From Sulfitobacter pontiacus (GTDB lineage Bacteria; Pseudomonadota; Alphaproteobacteria; Rhodobacterales; Rhodobacteraceae), in the NCBI RefSeq assembly GCF_040790665.1, contig NZ_CP160849.1, positions 1,178,001-1,242,000 of the forward strand: DNA of 64,000 nucleotides, read 5' to 3'. Positions 26,845-36,984 of the stretch are shown here, one piece after another (within the stretch, counting starts at the first letter, position 1; every line of letters begins with the position of its first letter). The notes beneath the pieces are model-generated. The model had not been told where the DNA came from. It ran no database searches and was given only the letters and a program-made list of their open reading frames with translations. The position numbers were made by a program, and so were the translations under genes.

Positions 26845-27584
26845 CACCGCTTGTAGAGCTCAAGAATATCTCGCTGTCCTTCGGGGGGGTGCGTGCCGTC
26901 GATAACGTTACGCTGGACCTGTATCCGGGCGAGGTCGTCGGCCTGTTGGGGCACAATGGCGCGGGGAAATCCACGCTGATCAAGATCCTCGCTGGAGCCT
27001 ATCAGATGGACGAGGGCGAAATCTGGATCGAGGGCAAGAAAGCCAGCATCCATTCGCCCCGTGACGCCCGCCGCCACAACATCGAAACCATCTACCAGAC
27101 ACTGGCGCTGGCCGATAACCTTGATGCGCCCAGCAACCTGTTTCTGGGGCGCGAACTGACCAATAAACTCGGCCTCGTGGATGATGCGCGGATGGAGGCA
27201 GAGACCCGCAAGATCATGGCGCGTCTCAACCCCAATTTTAAGAAGATAAGCGAGCCTGTTTCAGCGCTTTCGGGCGGTCAGCGGCAATCGGTTGCGATTG
27301 CCCGCGCGGTCTATTTCAACGCCAAGATCCTGATCATGGACGAACCAACCGCCGCCCTTGGGGTGCATGAAAGCAAGATGGTTGCCGATCTGATCAAAGA
27401 GCTGAAGGCCCAAGGGCTTGGCATCTTCCTGATCAGCCACGACACCCGCGAGATGCTGGAGCTGTGCGACCGTGTGTCGGTGATGAAAAACGGCGCGCTG
27501 ATCGGCACCGAAAAGGTCGGCGACGTGACCGAGGATGACATCCTAAGCATGATCATCATGGGCAAGGCGCGCGACGCCGCATAG
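26841..27584 (+). CDS. xylG: Xylose ABC transporter ATP-binding protein (single domain)
   Basis: A 247-residue ATPase that powers xylose uptake. Walker A is [10 protein letters not shown], the signature [14 protein letters not shown], Walker [12 protein letters not shown] and the switch His follows in LISHD. Enteric XylG has two ABC domains in about 510 residues, but this protein has one, so it must work as a homodimer; this shorter type is usual in related alphaproteobacteria. It overlaps xylH by ATGA and precedes xylB by 21 bp. Confidence 0.92.
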   Translation: MTPLVELKNISLSFGGVRAVDNVTLDLYPGEVVGLLGHNGAGKSTLIKILAGAYQMDEGEIWIEGKKASIHSPRDARRHNIETIYQTLALADNLDAPSNLFLGRELTNKLGLVDDARMEAETRKIMARLNPNFKKISEPVSALSGGQRQSVAIARAVYFNAKILIMDEPTAALGVHESKMVADLIKELKAQGLGIFLISHDTREMLELCDRVSVMKNGALIGTEKVGDVTEDDILSMIIMGKARDAA

Positions 27585-27605
27585 GCGCTGACAAAGGGGA
27601 AAACC

Positions 27606-29039
27606 ATGTTTCTGGGGCTTGATCTGGGCACCTCTGGGCTGAAGGCCCTGCTGGTGGACGACGCCGAAAACATCATCGCGGAAAGCGTGGTGCCCTTGCA
27701 GGTGTCGCGCCCCCACGATGGCTGGGTCGAACAGGACCCGCGCGATTGGTTCACCGCCTGCGCCGATGCGATTGCAGGGCTGGGGGTTGATCTGGCCGCC
27801 GTGCAAGGTATCGGGCTCAGCGGGCATATGCATGGCGCGACCCTGTTGGATGGTGCGGGCACGCCGCTGCGCCCCTGTATGCTGTGGAACGACACCCGCG
27901 CCGCAGCGCAAGCCGCCGCGATGGATGCTGATCCCCTCTGGCGCGCGGTCACGGGCAACATCGTATTCCCCGGTTTCACCGCGCCCAAAGTGGAATGGGT
28001 GCGCGACCATGAACCCGATATTTTCGCGCGGATCGACAAGGTGCTACTGCCGAAGGACGCGCTGCGCTTCTGGCTGACCGGCGAAGCCGTTTCAGAGATG
28101 TCCGATGCCGCAGGCACAAGCTGGTTGGATACCGGCGCGCGCGACTGGTCCGACGCTTTGCTGGAACGGTCTGGCCTGACGCGGGCGCAGATGCCATCAC
28201 TGGTCGAAGGATCGCAGGTGTCAGGGCACCTAAGCGGCTCTATCGCTGCGCAACTGGGCCTACCTGCGGGGATCCCCGTTGCGGGGGGCGGTGGCGATAA
28301 TGCCGCCTCGGCCATCGGGATGGGTGTGGTGAAACCGGGTCAGGCGTTTGTCTCACTTGGCACCTCGGGCGTGCTGTTTGCCGCAACGCCGGGCTATGCT
28401 GCGGCACCTGAAAGCGCGCTGCACAGCTTTTGCCACGCGCTGCCGGACCTGTGGCACCAGATGGGGGTGATCCTCTCGGCCACGGATTCGCTGAATTGGC
28501 TGGCCAGTGTTTTGAACGAGGACGCGCGGACGCTTACCTCTGATCTGGGCGCGTTGCAGGCCCCCGGCCGCACGATCTTTATGCCCTATCTGGGCGGAGA
28601 GCGGACGCCCCATAACGACGCCAATATCCGGGGCGGTTTCCTGCATCTGGCCCATAACACCGACCGCGCCGCCATGACCCGCGCGGTGCTGGAAGGGGTC
28701 ACCCACGCCCTGCGCGACAGTTTCGACGCGATGCGGCACACCGGCACCCACATCGACAGCCTGATTGCCGTCGGTGGCGGGTCGCGATCCGATTACTGGC
28801 TGTCGGCCATCGCCACCTCGCTGAACATGCCGATCCAGCTGCCCGCCGCGGGTGACTTTGGCGGTGCCCTTGGGGCTGCGCGCTTGGGTCGTATGGCCGC
28901 CACCGGTGCCGGGGCCGAGATCGCCGTGCCACCCCCCATTTCCCGCGTGATAGAGCCTGTTCCGGCCCTAGTAGATGCCTTTTCGGAGGCCCACGCCCGA
29001 TATTCAGACACGTATAGCGCCGTAAAACATTTGCGCTAA
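27606..29039 (+). CDS. xylB: Xylulokinase
   Basis: A 477-residue FGGY-family kinase that phosphorylates D-xylulose to xylulose-5-phosphate, feeding the pentose phosphate pathway. The N-terminus has [16 protein letters not shown], the substrate region [13 protein letters not shown] with catalytic-type WNDTR, and later [23 protein letters not shown] and the [17 protein letters not shown] signature. GGGGA stands just before the ATG. It sits between the transporter and the isomerase in one operon. Confidence 0.94.
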   Translation: MFLGLDLGTSGLKALLVDDAENIIAESVVPLQVSRPHDGWVEQDPRDWFTACADAIAGLGVDLAAVQGIGLSGHMHGATLLDGAGTPLRPCMLWNDTRAAAQAAAMDADPLWRAVTGNIVFPGFTAPKVEWVRDHEPDIFARIDKVLLPKDALRFWLTGEAVSEMSDAAGTSWLDTGARDWSDALLERSGLTRAQMPSLVEGSQVSGHLSGSIAAQLGLPAGIPVAGGGGDNAASAIGMGVVKPGQAFVSLGTSGVLFAATPGYAAAPESALHSFCHALPDLWHQMGVILSATDSLNWLASVLNEDARTLTSDLGALQAPGRTIFMPYLGGERTPHNDANIRGGFLHLAHNTDRAAMTRAVLEGVTHALRDSFDAMRHTGTHIDSLIAVGGGSRSDYWLSAIATSLNMPIQLPAAGDFGGALGAARLGRMAATGAGAEIAVPPPISRVIEPVPALVDAFSEAHARYSDTYSAVKHLR

Positions 29040-29058
29040 GACAAGAAGGACCATCCCC

Positions 29059-30357
29059 ATGACCAGCTTTTTCGACGGCATCCCGACGATCTCTTACGAC
29101 CCGCAAGCGGACCATGATTTCGCCTATCGCAGCTATAATCCCGACGAGATGCTGATGGGCAAGACCATGGCAGAGCATCTGCGCTTTGCCGTCGCCTATT
29201 GGCATAGTTTCGCATGGGAAGGCGGCGACCCTTTTGGCGGCCAGACCTTCCTGCGCCCGTGGTTCGACACCACGATGGACGCCGCCCGCGCCAAGGCTGA
29301 CACCGCGTTTGATATGTTCAAGATCCTCGGTCAGCCGTATTTCTGCTTCCACGACGCCGATGTCCGCCCCGAGGGCGATACCTTTGCCGAAAGCACCGCG
29401 CGGCTGCACGAGATCACCGATTACTTTGGCGAGAAGATGGAGCAGACGGGCACCAAGCTGCTTTGGGGCACGGCCAACCTGTTTTCGAACCGCCGCTATA
29501 TGTCGGGTGCCGCCACAAACCCCGACCCCGATATTTTTGCCTATGCCGCCGCGACGGTGAAGGAATGTATCGACGTCACCCATAAGCTCGGCGGCGAGAA
29601 CTATGTGCTGTGGGGCGGGCGCGAAGGCTATGAAACGCTGCTGAACACCGACCTGAAACGCGAACGCGAACAGGCGGGGCGTTTCTTGCAGATGTCGGTC
29701 GAATACGCCCGCAAGATCGGCTTCAAAGGCGCAATCCTGATCGAGCCTAAACCGCAGGAACCGACCAAACACCAGTACGATTACGACGTAGCCACCGTCT
29801 ATGGCTTCCTCAAGGACTATGGGCTTGAGAACGAGGTGAAGGTGAACATCGAACAGGGTCACGCCATTCTTGCCGGGCATTCGTTCGAACACGAACTGGC
29901 GATGGCCTCGGCGCTTGGGATTTTCGGGTCGATCGACATGAACCGCAACGACTACCAGTCAGGCTGGGACACCGACCAATTCCCCAATTCCGTCCCCGAA
30001 GTCGCGCTTGCCTATTACGAAGTGCTGAAAGCGGGCGGTTTCACCACCGGCGGCACCAACTTTGACGCCAAACTGCGCCGCCAGTCGCTGGACGCCGAGG
30101 ATCTGATTTTGGCCCATGTCGGTGCGATGGATGTCTGTGCCAAGGGCCTGAAAGCCGCCGCCGCGATGCTGGAGGATGGCAAGCTCGAAGCGGCGCGTGA
30201 CGCGCGCTATGCCGGTTGGGGCTCTGAACGCGGCCAAGGCCTGCTGAGCAGCGATCTGGAGTCGATCAACGCGCAGGTCAAAGCCGATGCGCTGAACCCG
30301 CAGCCCGCCTCGGGCCGTCAGGAAGCGCTGGAAAATCTGGTAAATCGCTATCTTTAA
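29059..30357 (+). CDS. xylA: Xylose isomerase
   Basis: A 432-residue class II xylose isomerase that converts D-xylose to D-xylulose with two divalent metals. The catalytic His region [24 protein letters not shown], the metal-binding [17 protein letters not shown] block, [13 protein letters not shown] and the GSIDMNRND aspartate motif are all intact. AAGGA stands 9 bases before the ATG. It ends the xylF-H-G-B-A operon, completing uptake to xylulose-5-phosphate. Confidence 0.95.
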   Translation: MTSFFDGIPTISYDPQADHDFAYRSYNPDEMLMGKTMAEHLRFAVAYWHSFAWEGGDPFGGQTFLRPWFDTTMDAARAKADTAFDMFKILGQPYFCFHDADVRPEGDTFAESTARLHEITDYFGEKMEQTGTKLLWGTANLFSNRRYMSGAATNPDPDIFAYAAATVKECIDVTHKLGGENYVLWGGREGYETLLNTDLKREREQAGRFLQMSVEYARKIGFKGAILIEPKPQEPTKHQYDYDVATVYGFLKDYGLENEVKVNIEQGHAILAGHSFEHELAMASALGIFGSIDMNRNDYQSGWDTDQFPNSVPEVALAYYEVLKAGGFTTGGTNFDAKLRRQSLDAEDLILAHVGAMDVCAKGLKAAAAMLEDGKLEAARDARYAGWGSERGQGLLSSDLESINAQVKADALNPQPASGRQEALENLVNRYL

Positions 30358-30409
30358 GCTGTTACATGGCGCTGTTAGGGGTCTAGGCTGACCGATAAGG
30401 GGGCCCAAG

Positions 30410-31087
30410 ATGTTCAAACGCTACGCCATTTACTATACGCCGCCGCCGGGGGATTTCGCCCGGCGGGGCGCGGCCTGGTTGGGCTGGGATGTGCAGGCCG
30501 GCGAAGCTGTGGCACATCCCGATATCGCGGGGCTTGATATTGCCAAGCTGACCCAGCGACCACGCAAATACGGGCTACACGGGACGGTCAAGGCGCCGTT
30601 CTTTCTGGCCGATGCGACCAGCGCGGCCCAGTTGACCGATGGCCTCGCCGCCTTTTGCAAAGGGCAAGCGCCGGTGCAGTTGGACGGGCTGGAGCTGTCG
30701 CAGATCGGGCGGTTCCTGGCGCTGGTGCCGCAGGGCGACATGACCGCGCTTGGCAGTCTTGCGGCCTCGGCCAATGTGGTGCTGGACGCCTTCCGCGCAC
30801 CGCTGTTAGAGGCGGAGTTCACGCGCAAGAACGCCCCCTATCTGACCGATCAGCAGCGGATTTACCTCAAAACCTACGGATACCCCCATATTATGGAGTA
30901 TTTCCGCTTTCACATCACCCTCACCGGACCGCTTGCGCCCGATCAGATCGACCCCGTAAAAACGGCTCTGCACCGCTATTTAGGGGCGGATACCCCTGCC
31001 CCCTTCACCATCGATAGTCTGACGCTTTGCGGCGAGGATGCGCAGGGACGTTTTCACGAGGTCGAACGTTTCGCGCTTGGCAGCTGA
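30410..31087 (+). CDS. DUF1045 protein, 2H phosphoesterase-like
   Basis: A 225-residue protein of the DUF1045 family, often annotated as phosphonate-metabolism related because it occurs in phn operons. It contains two H-x-T motifs, HGT (H57, T59) in KYGLHGTVKAPF and HIT (H168, T170) in FRFHITLTGPL, spaced as in 2H phosphoesterases such as LigT. A cyclic phosphodiesterase activity is therefore plausible. No phn genes are nearby; it follows xylA by 52 bp with its own AAGGGGG site and ends at a two-way terminator. Confidence 0.82.
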   Translation: MFKRYAIYYTPPPGDFARRGAAWLGWDVQAGEAVAHPDIAGLDIAKLTQRPRKYGLHGTVKAPFFLADATSAAQLTDGLAAFCKGQAPVQLDGLELSQIGRFLALVPQGDMTALGSLAASANVVLDAFRAPLLEAEFTRKNAPYLTDQQRIYLKTYGYPHIMEYFRFHITLTGPLAPDQIDPVKTALHRYLGADTPAPFTIDSLTLCGEDAQGRFHEVERFALGS

Positions 31088-31094
31088 CCCACGA

Positions 31095-31130
31095 AAAACG
31101 CCGCCCTGCATTCCTGCAAGGCGGCGTTTT
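31095..31130. terminator. Bidirectional terminator, DUF1045 / ahcY
   Basis: AAAACGCCGCC and GGCGGCGTTTT form an 11-bp stem extended by TGCA/TGCA beyond one mismatch, with a TTCC loop. T-runs follow on both strands, so it can end both convergent transcripts. Confidence 0.9.
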
Positions 31131-31150
31131 GTCAGACGGTATGCACCGGC

Positions 31151-32539
<1,389 letters not shown>

Positions 32540-32547
32540 CGGGGCAT

Positions 32548-32590
32548 CCCTTTTCAAAAGATCGGCTATGTATCGTATATTTGAAAAGGG
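32548..32590 (-). promoter_or_regulatory. ahcY leader hairpin masking the ribosome binding site
   Basis: On the minus strand CCCTTTTCAAA (32590-32580) is the exact complement of TTTGAAAAGGG (32558-32548), with a 21-base spacer. The second arm contains the ahcY Shine-Dalgarno sequence AAAAGGG, 8 bases before the ATG. Folding would block ribosome access. The sequence does not match the SAH or SAM/SAH riboswitch features known to me. Another stem (GTGGCG / CGCCAC, 32621-32638) lies further upstream. Confidence 0.55.
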
Positions 32591-32647
32591 CCGTAGCACT
32601 TTGATGCGGTGATCTCAACGGTGGCGGTCAAGCGCCACACGAAACGG

Positions 32648-32950
32648 TTACTCTGCCGAGGCGACGATCATCTCGTCCGTGGTCATCCCCGCCATCCAGT
32701 TTGCCCCCTGCGCGGTGACGCAGGCCATGCCGTTCGACAGGGTTTTTACAGCAGACCATGTGCCTGTGTCATCCGAGGCCCAGATTTGCACCGCGCCGCC
32801 GTCCTGTCCTTCAACCGGCGTTTCGCCGTACCAATCCACCAGCGACGCCTTAAGCTCTTGCGCGGGCATGCAGACATCGCTTGCCAATGCGGGTGCGGCC
32901 ACGGTCCCGAGGCCAAGTGCGAGTGTGAGAGCAGAAATAACAGGTTTCAT
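32648..32950 (-). CDS. Small secreted protein of unknown function upstream of ahcY
   Basis: A 100-residue exported protein. The start at 32950 has GGAGA 5 bases upstream; the longer frame to 33277 has no support. A signal peptide (MKPVISALTLALGLGTVAAPALA) is followed by a mature domain with two cysteines (DVCMPAQEL and GMACVTAQG), a WYGE motif and a QIWASDDTGTWSAV segment. The two cysteines could form a disulfide. I do not recognise a characterised family. It is on the same strand as ahcY, 108 bp upstream, and could share its transcript. Confidence 0.75.
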   Translation of the reverse strand: MKPVISALTLALGLGTVAAPALASDVCMPAQELKASLVDWYGETPVEGQDGGAVQIWASDDTGTWSAVKTLSNGMACVTAQGANWMAGMTTDEMIVASAE

Positions 32951-33021
32951 GATCGTCTCCTTCGTGGGAAGAACACCGCGAAACCCGCAAATGTTCCACG
33001 TGTCAAAGGCAGAGCAATAGA

Positions 33022-33615
33022 ATGGCGCAGCAATCCCGTGCATGGCAACGTATGTTATCCGGCCGCAGGCTTGACCTGCTGGACCCGACGCCGGTCGATA
33101 TAGAGATCGAGGATATCGCCCATGGGCTGGCCTTTGTCGCGCGGTGGAACGGGCAAACGCGGGGGGATTTTGCCTATTCCGTGGCCGAACATTCGCTGCT
33201 GGTCGAGACGATTTACGGCCGGATGAACCCCAAGGCCCCGCCAAAGTGGCGGTTGGCCGCGCTGCTGCACGATGCACCGGAATACGTGATCGGCGATATG
33301 ATCTCTCCGGTGAAGGCGGCGGTCGGGCCGGAATATGGTGCGCTGGATGACCGGTTGATGTCCGCGATCCATATCCGCTTTGGCCTGCCTGCGGCGCTGC
33401 CGAAATCGGTCAAGCAGCAGATCAAGCGCGCCGATAAGGTCAGCGCCTGGATGGAGGCGACGCAGATCGCCGGTTTCTCGGAGGCCGAGGCGTCCAAGTT
33501 CTTTGGCCGGCCCAACCCCGATCTGATGGAGGGGTTGTCGATCGTGCTGCGCCCGCCGGTGGACACGCGCAATGACTTCACCGCGCGGCATCTGGATTTG
33601 CTGGGCGCGCTGTGA
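33022..33615 (+). CDS. HD domain hydrolase, YfbR-like
   Basis: A 197-residue metal-dependent HD-superfamily protein resembling YfbR-type 5'-deoxynucleotidases. The metal ligands are visible in AEHSLLVE, the HD pair in LLHDAPEYVIGDM and a later KRADKVSAWMEA aspartate. It would act in the cytosol on a nucleotide, but the substrate is not defined. The ribosome site before ATG 33022 is weak. Its TGA overlaps the start of the GNAT gene (TGATG), so the two are coupled. Confidence 0.85.
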   Translation: MAQQSRAWQRMLSGRRLDLLDPTPVDIEIEDIAHGLAFVARWNGQTRGDFAYSVAEHSLLVETIYGRMNPKAPPKWRLAALLHDAPEYVIGDMISPVKAAVGPEYGALDDRLMSAIHIRFGLPAALPKSVKQQIKRADKVSAWMEATQIAGFSEAEASKFFGRPNPDLMEGLSIVLRPPVDTRNDFTARHLDLLGAL

Positions 33616-34100
33616 TGGTCAAGGTCCGCCCGCCAATCGCGCTGGATGCCGGAAATATGGCGCAACTGCTGAACGAGATCATCACCATCGGGGGCACCAC
33701 TGCGATGACCCGCCCTGTCACCGGCAAGGATCTGACCGAATGGATGGCCAGCAACGCCGATCAAAGCGCGTGGCATGTGGCGCTGGACGATCAGGAAAAC
33801 GTCGTGGGGTTCCAGTGGATCAGCCCGCATCCCGATCTGCCGCCCGAGGCCTGCGACATCGCGAGCTTTGTGCAGGTTGGTCGTACCGGTCTGGGCATCG
33901 GGTCGGCGCTGTTTGATGCCACCGCGCAGGCAGCGGCACGGCTGGGCTATGTCTGGATCAACGCCACGATCCGCGCCGACAACCACGGCGGGCTGACCTA
34001 TTACCAAAGCCGCGGATTTCGCGACTGGCACTATGACGAAGGGGTCTCGCTTGCCTCGGGTCAGGTCGTGGACAAGATCAGCAAACGCTACGACGTGTAA
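33615..34100 (+). CDS. GNAT family N-acetyltransferase
   Basis: A 161-residue acetyl-CoA-dependent acyltransferase of the GNAT fold. The pyrophosphate-binding motif A is VGRTGLGIGSALF, followed by the C-terminal NATIRADNHGGLTYYQSRGF segment that completes the fold. The acceptor is unknown; the sequence looks like small-molecule or antibiotic-type acetyltransferases. ATG 33615 overlaps the HD gene stop; a GTG three bases earlier is an alternative. It is convergent with regA, 4 bp apart. Confidence 0.88.
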   Translation: MVKVRPPIALDAGNMAQLLNEIITIGGTTAMTRPVTGKDLTEWMASNADQSAWHVALDDQENVVGFQWISPHPDLPPEACDIASFVQVGRTGLGIGSALFDATAQAAARLGYVWINATIRADNHGGLTYYQSRGFRDWHYDEGVSLASGQVVDKISKRYDV

Positions 34101-34104
34101 CGCG

Positions 34105-34659
34105 TTACTGCGGGGACCGTTTGGCCAGGATGCGCTGCAAGGTCCGGCGGTGCATGTTCAGCCGCCGTGCCGTTTCGGACACGTTTCTATCGCAAAGCTC
34201 GTAGACACGCTGGATATGTTCCCACCGCACACGATCCGCGCTCATGGGGTTTTCCGGTGGCGGCGGCATGTCATCGCCCGTGGCCAGCAGCGCGTTCACG
34301 ATGTCATTAGCATCAGCGGGTTTTGACAGGTAATCTGTCGCACCGATCTTGACCGCGGCGACGGCGGTGGCGATGGCACCGTAGCCGGTCAGCACCACAA
34401 CCCGCGCATCGGGGCGTTTGTCGCGCAGCACCTCGACCACATCCAGCCCGTTGCCGTCCTGTAACCGCAGATCGACCACCGCATAGGCCGCGGGCCGCGC
34501 GGTCGCGATGGCCACACCGGCGGCGACGGAACCTGCGGTTTCTACGTCAAAGCCGCGCTTCTCCATCGCCTTGGCAAGGCGGCGCAGAAACGGTTCGTCA
34601 TCATCCACCAGAAGGAGGGACCGATCCTCGCCGAGATCAAGCGCATTTTCCTGAACCAT
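34105..34659 (-). CDS. regA: Redox response regulator RegA (PrrA/ActR)
   Basis: A 184-residue response regulator that controls photosynthesis, respiration, carbon and nitrogen fixation genes in relatives. The receiver domain has LLVDDDEPF, the phospho-acceptor D63 in VVDLRLQDGNG, the conserved LTGYG and the SKPAD lysine. A Pro-rich linker (PPPPENP) leads to a Fis-type helix-turn-helix, NVSETARRLNMHRRTLQRIL. GGAG stands 6 bases before the ATG. It is 75 bp downstream of senC on the same strand, with its kinase RegB divergent, the classic arrangement. Confidence 0.96.
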   Translation of the reverse strand: MVQENALDLGEDRSLLLVDDDEPFLRRLAKAMEKRGFDVETAGSVAAGVAIATARPAAYAVVDLRLQDGNGLDVVEVLRDKRPDARVVVLTGYGAIATAVAAVKIGATDYLSKPADANDIVNALLATGDDMPPPPENPMSADRVRWEHIQRVYELCDRNVSETARRLNMHRRTLQRILAKRSPQ

Positions 34660-34734
34660 ATCATGCTCCGCTGGTTGAATGTTGTACCGGGACTTTATCC
34701 AGATATGTGGCGGTGGCCTAGCTTGGTCAAACTT

Positions 34735-35355
34735 TTACTGATGTTCCACAAAGCAGGCGACCTTGTCGGCCAGCTGCTCTGGCGGGACATCGCGGCGGAA
34801 GAAATCGACGAAACCTTCGCCCGGCATCACCAGATAACTAAAGGTCGAATGGTCCACGAGGTAGTCATCGCCTTCATCCTCATGCGCCTTGTAGTAGGTG
34901 CGGTAGGCATCGCTTGCCGCTTTGACCTGTGCGGGCGATCCGGTCAGCCCGATCATCTTGGGGTGCATGTTGGCGGCAAAATCTCCAACAACTTCAGGGG
35001 TATCGCGGGCAGGATCGACGGAAATGAACACCGGCGTCACGGACATACCACGCGCCTCCAGCTCATCCACGGCGCGGGCGTTCCGGTCCACGTCCAGCGG
35101 GCAGACGTCCGGGCAGAAGGTATAGCCAAAGTAAACGAGGCTGGGTTCGGTGATCACATCCGCGTCCGTCACGGTCTGGCCTTGGGCATTCACCAGTTCG
35201 AACGGCCCGCCCAATTCGGCACCACCGGCCACGGCAGAGTTCTTGCACTGCGCGTATTTGTCGCTGTCGCCATCGGTCCGGTATACCAGCATCAGGGATA
35301 CCGCCAAAAACGCCAGCACGACCAACACCGCGCCAATTGCCAACACTCTTCTCAT
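34735..35355 (-). CDS. senC: SCO family copper chaperone SenC/PrrC
   Basis: A 206-residue membrane-anchored thioredoxin-fold protein that helps insert copper in cytochrome oxidase and influences redox signalling through RegB. ATG 35355 has AGGAG 7 bases upstream; an ATG two codons earlier is too close to that site. A single N-terminal membrane helix precedes the copper-binding FCPDVCP cysteines, and the third ligand His is in VDHSTFSYL. Its gene lies between the divergent regB and regA, matching Rhodobacter. Confidence 0.94.
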   Translation of the reverse strand: MRRVLAIGAVLVVLAFLAVSLMLVYRTDGDSDKYAQCKNSAVAGGAELGGPFELVNAQGQTVTDADVITEPSLVYFGYTFCPDVCPLDVDRNARAVDELEARGMSVTPVFISVDPARDTPEVVGDFAANMHPKMIGLTGSPAQVKAASDAYRTYYKAHEDEGDDYLVDHSTFSYLVMPGEGFVDFFRRDVPPEQLADKVACFVEHQ

Positions 35356-35454
35356 ATTCATTCTCCTGCGCGGTTAGGCGCTCTTGATCCCGGTCGGACA
35401 CAGACCTACGCTTTCCCTTTATCAACGTAACCGACATTTTGAAAAGGTGCGCCG

Positions 35455-36852
35455 ATGACGCAGGCCGCTAACATTCCCGTGGGTAAAGGCCTGGGCAAGG
35501 GCGCGCGTGCCAACTGGATCCGCCTGCGCACGATGATCGTGCTGCGGTGGGTGGCGATTGCGGGGCAACTGACGGCGATCACCGTCGCGCAACGCATCTT
35601 TGGCCTGCAGTTGGAACTGGGGCTGTGCTATTTCGCGATTGGCGTGTCGGTGATCGGCAATCTGATCGCCATTCTGGTGTTTCCCGAAAACAAGCGTCTG
35701 TCTGAGTATGAAAACCTGCTGATGGTGCTGTTCGATCTGGTGCAGCTGGCCTTTCTGCTGTTCCTGACGGGCGGGCTGCATAATCCGTTTTCGCTGCTGT
35801 TGCTGGGGCCGGTGACCATCTCTGCCACAGCGCTGAGCCTGCGGTCGACCATCGTGCTTTGTGGTACAGCCATTGGGCTGGCGACGGGGCTGGCGCTGTT
35901 TCACCTGCCGCTGATCACTCAAGATGGGGGCGTGCTTGAGCTTCCGGGCATCTTTATCTTCGGCATCTGGATCGCGCTGGTGATCGCGATTGTGTTCTCT
36001 ACCGCCTATTCCCGCCGCGTCACGACCGAGATCCATTCGATGGCAGACGCCTTGGCCGCCACTCAGATGGCGCTGGCGCGCGAACAGAAGCTGACCGATC
36101 TTGGCGGCGTAGTTGCCGCTGCCGCGCATGAACTGGGCACGCCCCTTGCCACGATCAAACTGGCCAGCAGCGAGCTGTGGAATGAACTGCAAGACCAGCC
36201 CGATCTGGCCGAGGATGCCGCGTTGATCCGCGATCAGGCCGACCGGTGCCGCGATATTCTGCGCGACATGGGGCGGGCGGGCAAAGACGATCTGCATCTG
36301 CGCCAAGCCCCCTTGATGACGGTACTTGAAGAAGCCGCCGAACCGCACCGGATGCGCGGCAAGACGTTTACCTTTACCCTCGGCCCTGATGCCGGGGACG
36401 CCGCCGACCAGCCCGCGATCCTGCGCCGGCCGGAAGTTATTCACGGCCTGCGCAATCTGATGCAGAACGCAGTAGATTTCGCCGCCACAACGGTCTGGGT
36501 AGAGGCAAACTGGTCTGACACGGTGATCTCGGTCCGCATATTTGACGATGGTACGGGCTTTCCGCCGCATATCCTTGGCCGCATCGGTGACCCCTTCATG
36601 CGGCGGCGCCCTTCGGACCGCAGCAACGCGCGGCGCCCCGAATACGAAGGCATGGGGCTGGGGCTGTTCATCGCCAAGACCCTGCTGGAGCGGTCCGGTG
36701 CCGAATTGCGCTTTGCCAATGGCCCCGACAGCGCCCCCAAGACGGACACCCCCGTGGGTGCAGTGGTCAAGGTCACATGGCCGCGTGCGAAACTTGACGC
36801 CCATCACGGGGAAACGCCCCTACCCACCGGAGAGAACACGCGCTTCACGTGA
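35455..36852 (+). CDS. regB: Redox sensor histidine kinase RegB (PrrB)
   Basis: A 465-residue membrane kinase that phosphorylates RegA according to quinone redox state and oxygen. Six membrane helices fill residues 25-185, with the quinone-binding GGLHNPF at 106-112. The phosphorylated H225 is in AAAAHELGTPLATIK, and the redox-active C265 is in ADRCRDIL; both fall at the same numbers as in Rhodobacter capsulatus RegB. An ATP-binding domain with NLMQNAVDFA, DDGTGFP and GMGLGLFIAKTLLE follows. AAAGG stands 8 bases before the ATG. Confidence 0.96.
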   Translation: MTQAANIPVGKGLGKGARANWIRLRTMIVLRWVAIAGQLTAITVAQRIFGLQLELGLCYFAIGVSVIGNLIAILVFPENKRLSEYENLLMVLFDLVQLAFLLFLTGGLHNPFSLLLLGPVTISATALSLRSTIVLCGTAIGLATGLALFHLPLITQDGGVLELPGIFIFGIWIALVIAIVFSTAYSRRVTTEIHSMADALAATQMALAREQKLTDLGGVVAAAAHELGTPLATIKLASSELWNELQDQPDLAEDAALIRDQADRCRDILRDMGRAGKDDLHLRQAPLMTVLEEAAEPHRMRGKTFTFTLGPDAGDAADQPAILRRPEVIHGLRNLMQNAVDFAATTVWVEANWSDTVISVRIFDDGTGFPPHILGRIGDPFMRRRPSDRSNARRPEYEGMGLGLFIAKTLLERSGAELRFANGPDSAPKTDTPVGAVVKVTWPRAKLDAHHGETPLPTGENTRFT

Positions 36853-36984
36853 TCCCTGCGGCAGCGGCGTGGGGGCACCAAAGACGATCTCGGCGATTTT
36901 CCGCGGTAGGTCTCACGGCCATTCACACGGCGGTTAATAAACTGTTAACTATTTGGGCGCTTAACTGAGTGGAACCCTAAAGAA

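Noticed and set aside
32540-32647. Known SAH or SAM/SAH riboswitch before ahcY
   Set aside because: The conserved blocks I know for these classes are not recognisable; only the generic ribosome-site hairpin is supported.
32992-33007. parS-like TGTTCCACGTG followed by TCAAA
   Set aside because: Only one half fits; the second half has several mismatches, so it is not counted as parS.
36844-36859. TTCACGTGA at the end of regB
   Set aside because: The palindromic core is only 9 bases; too weak for parS.
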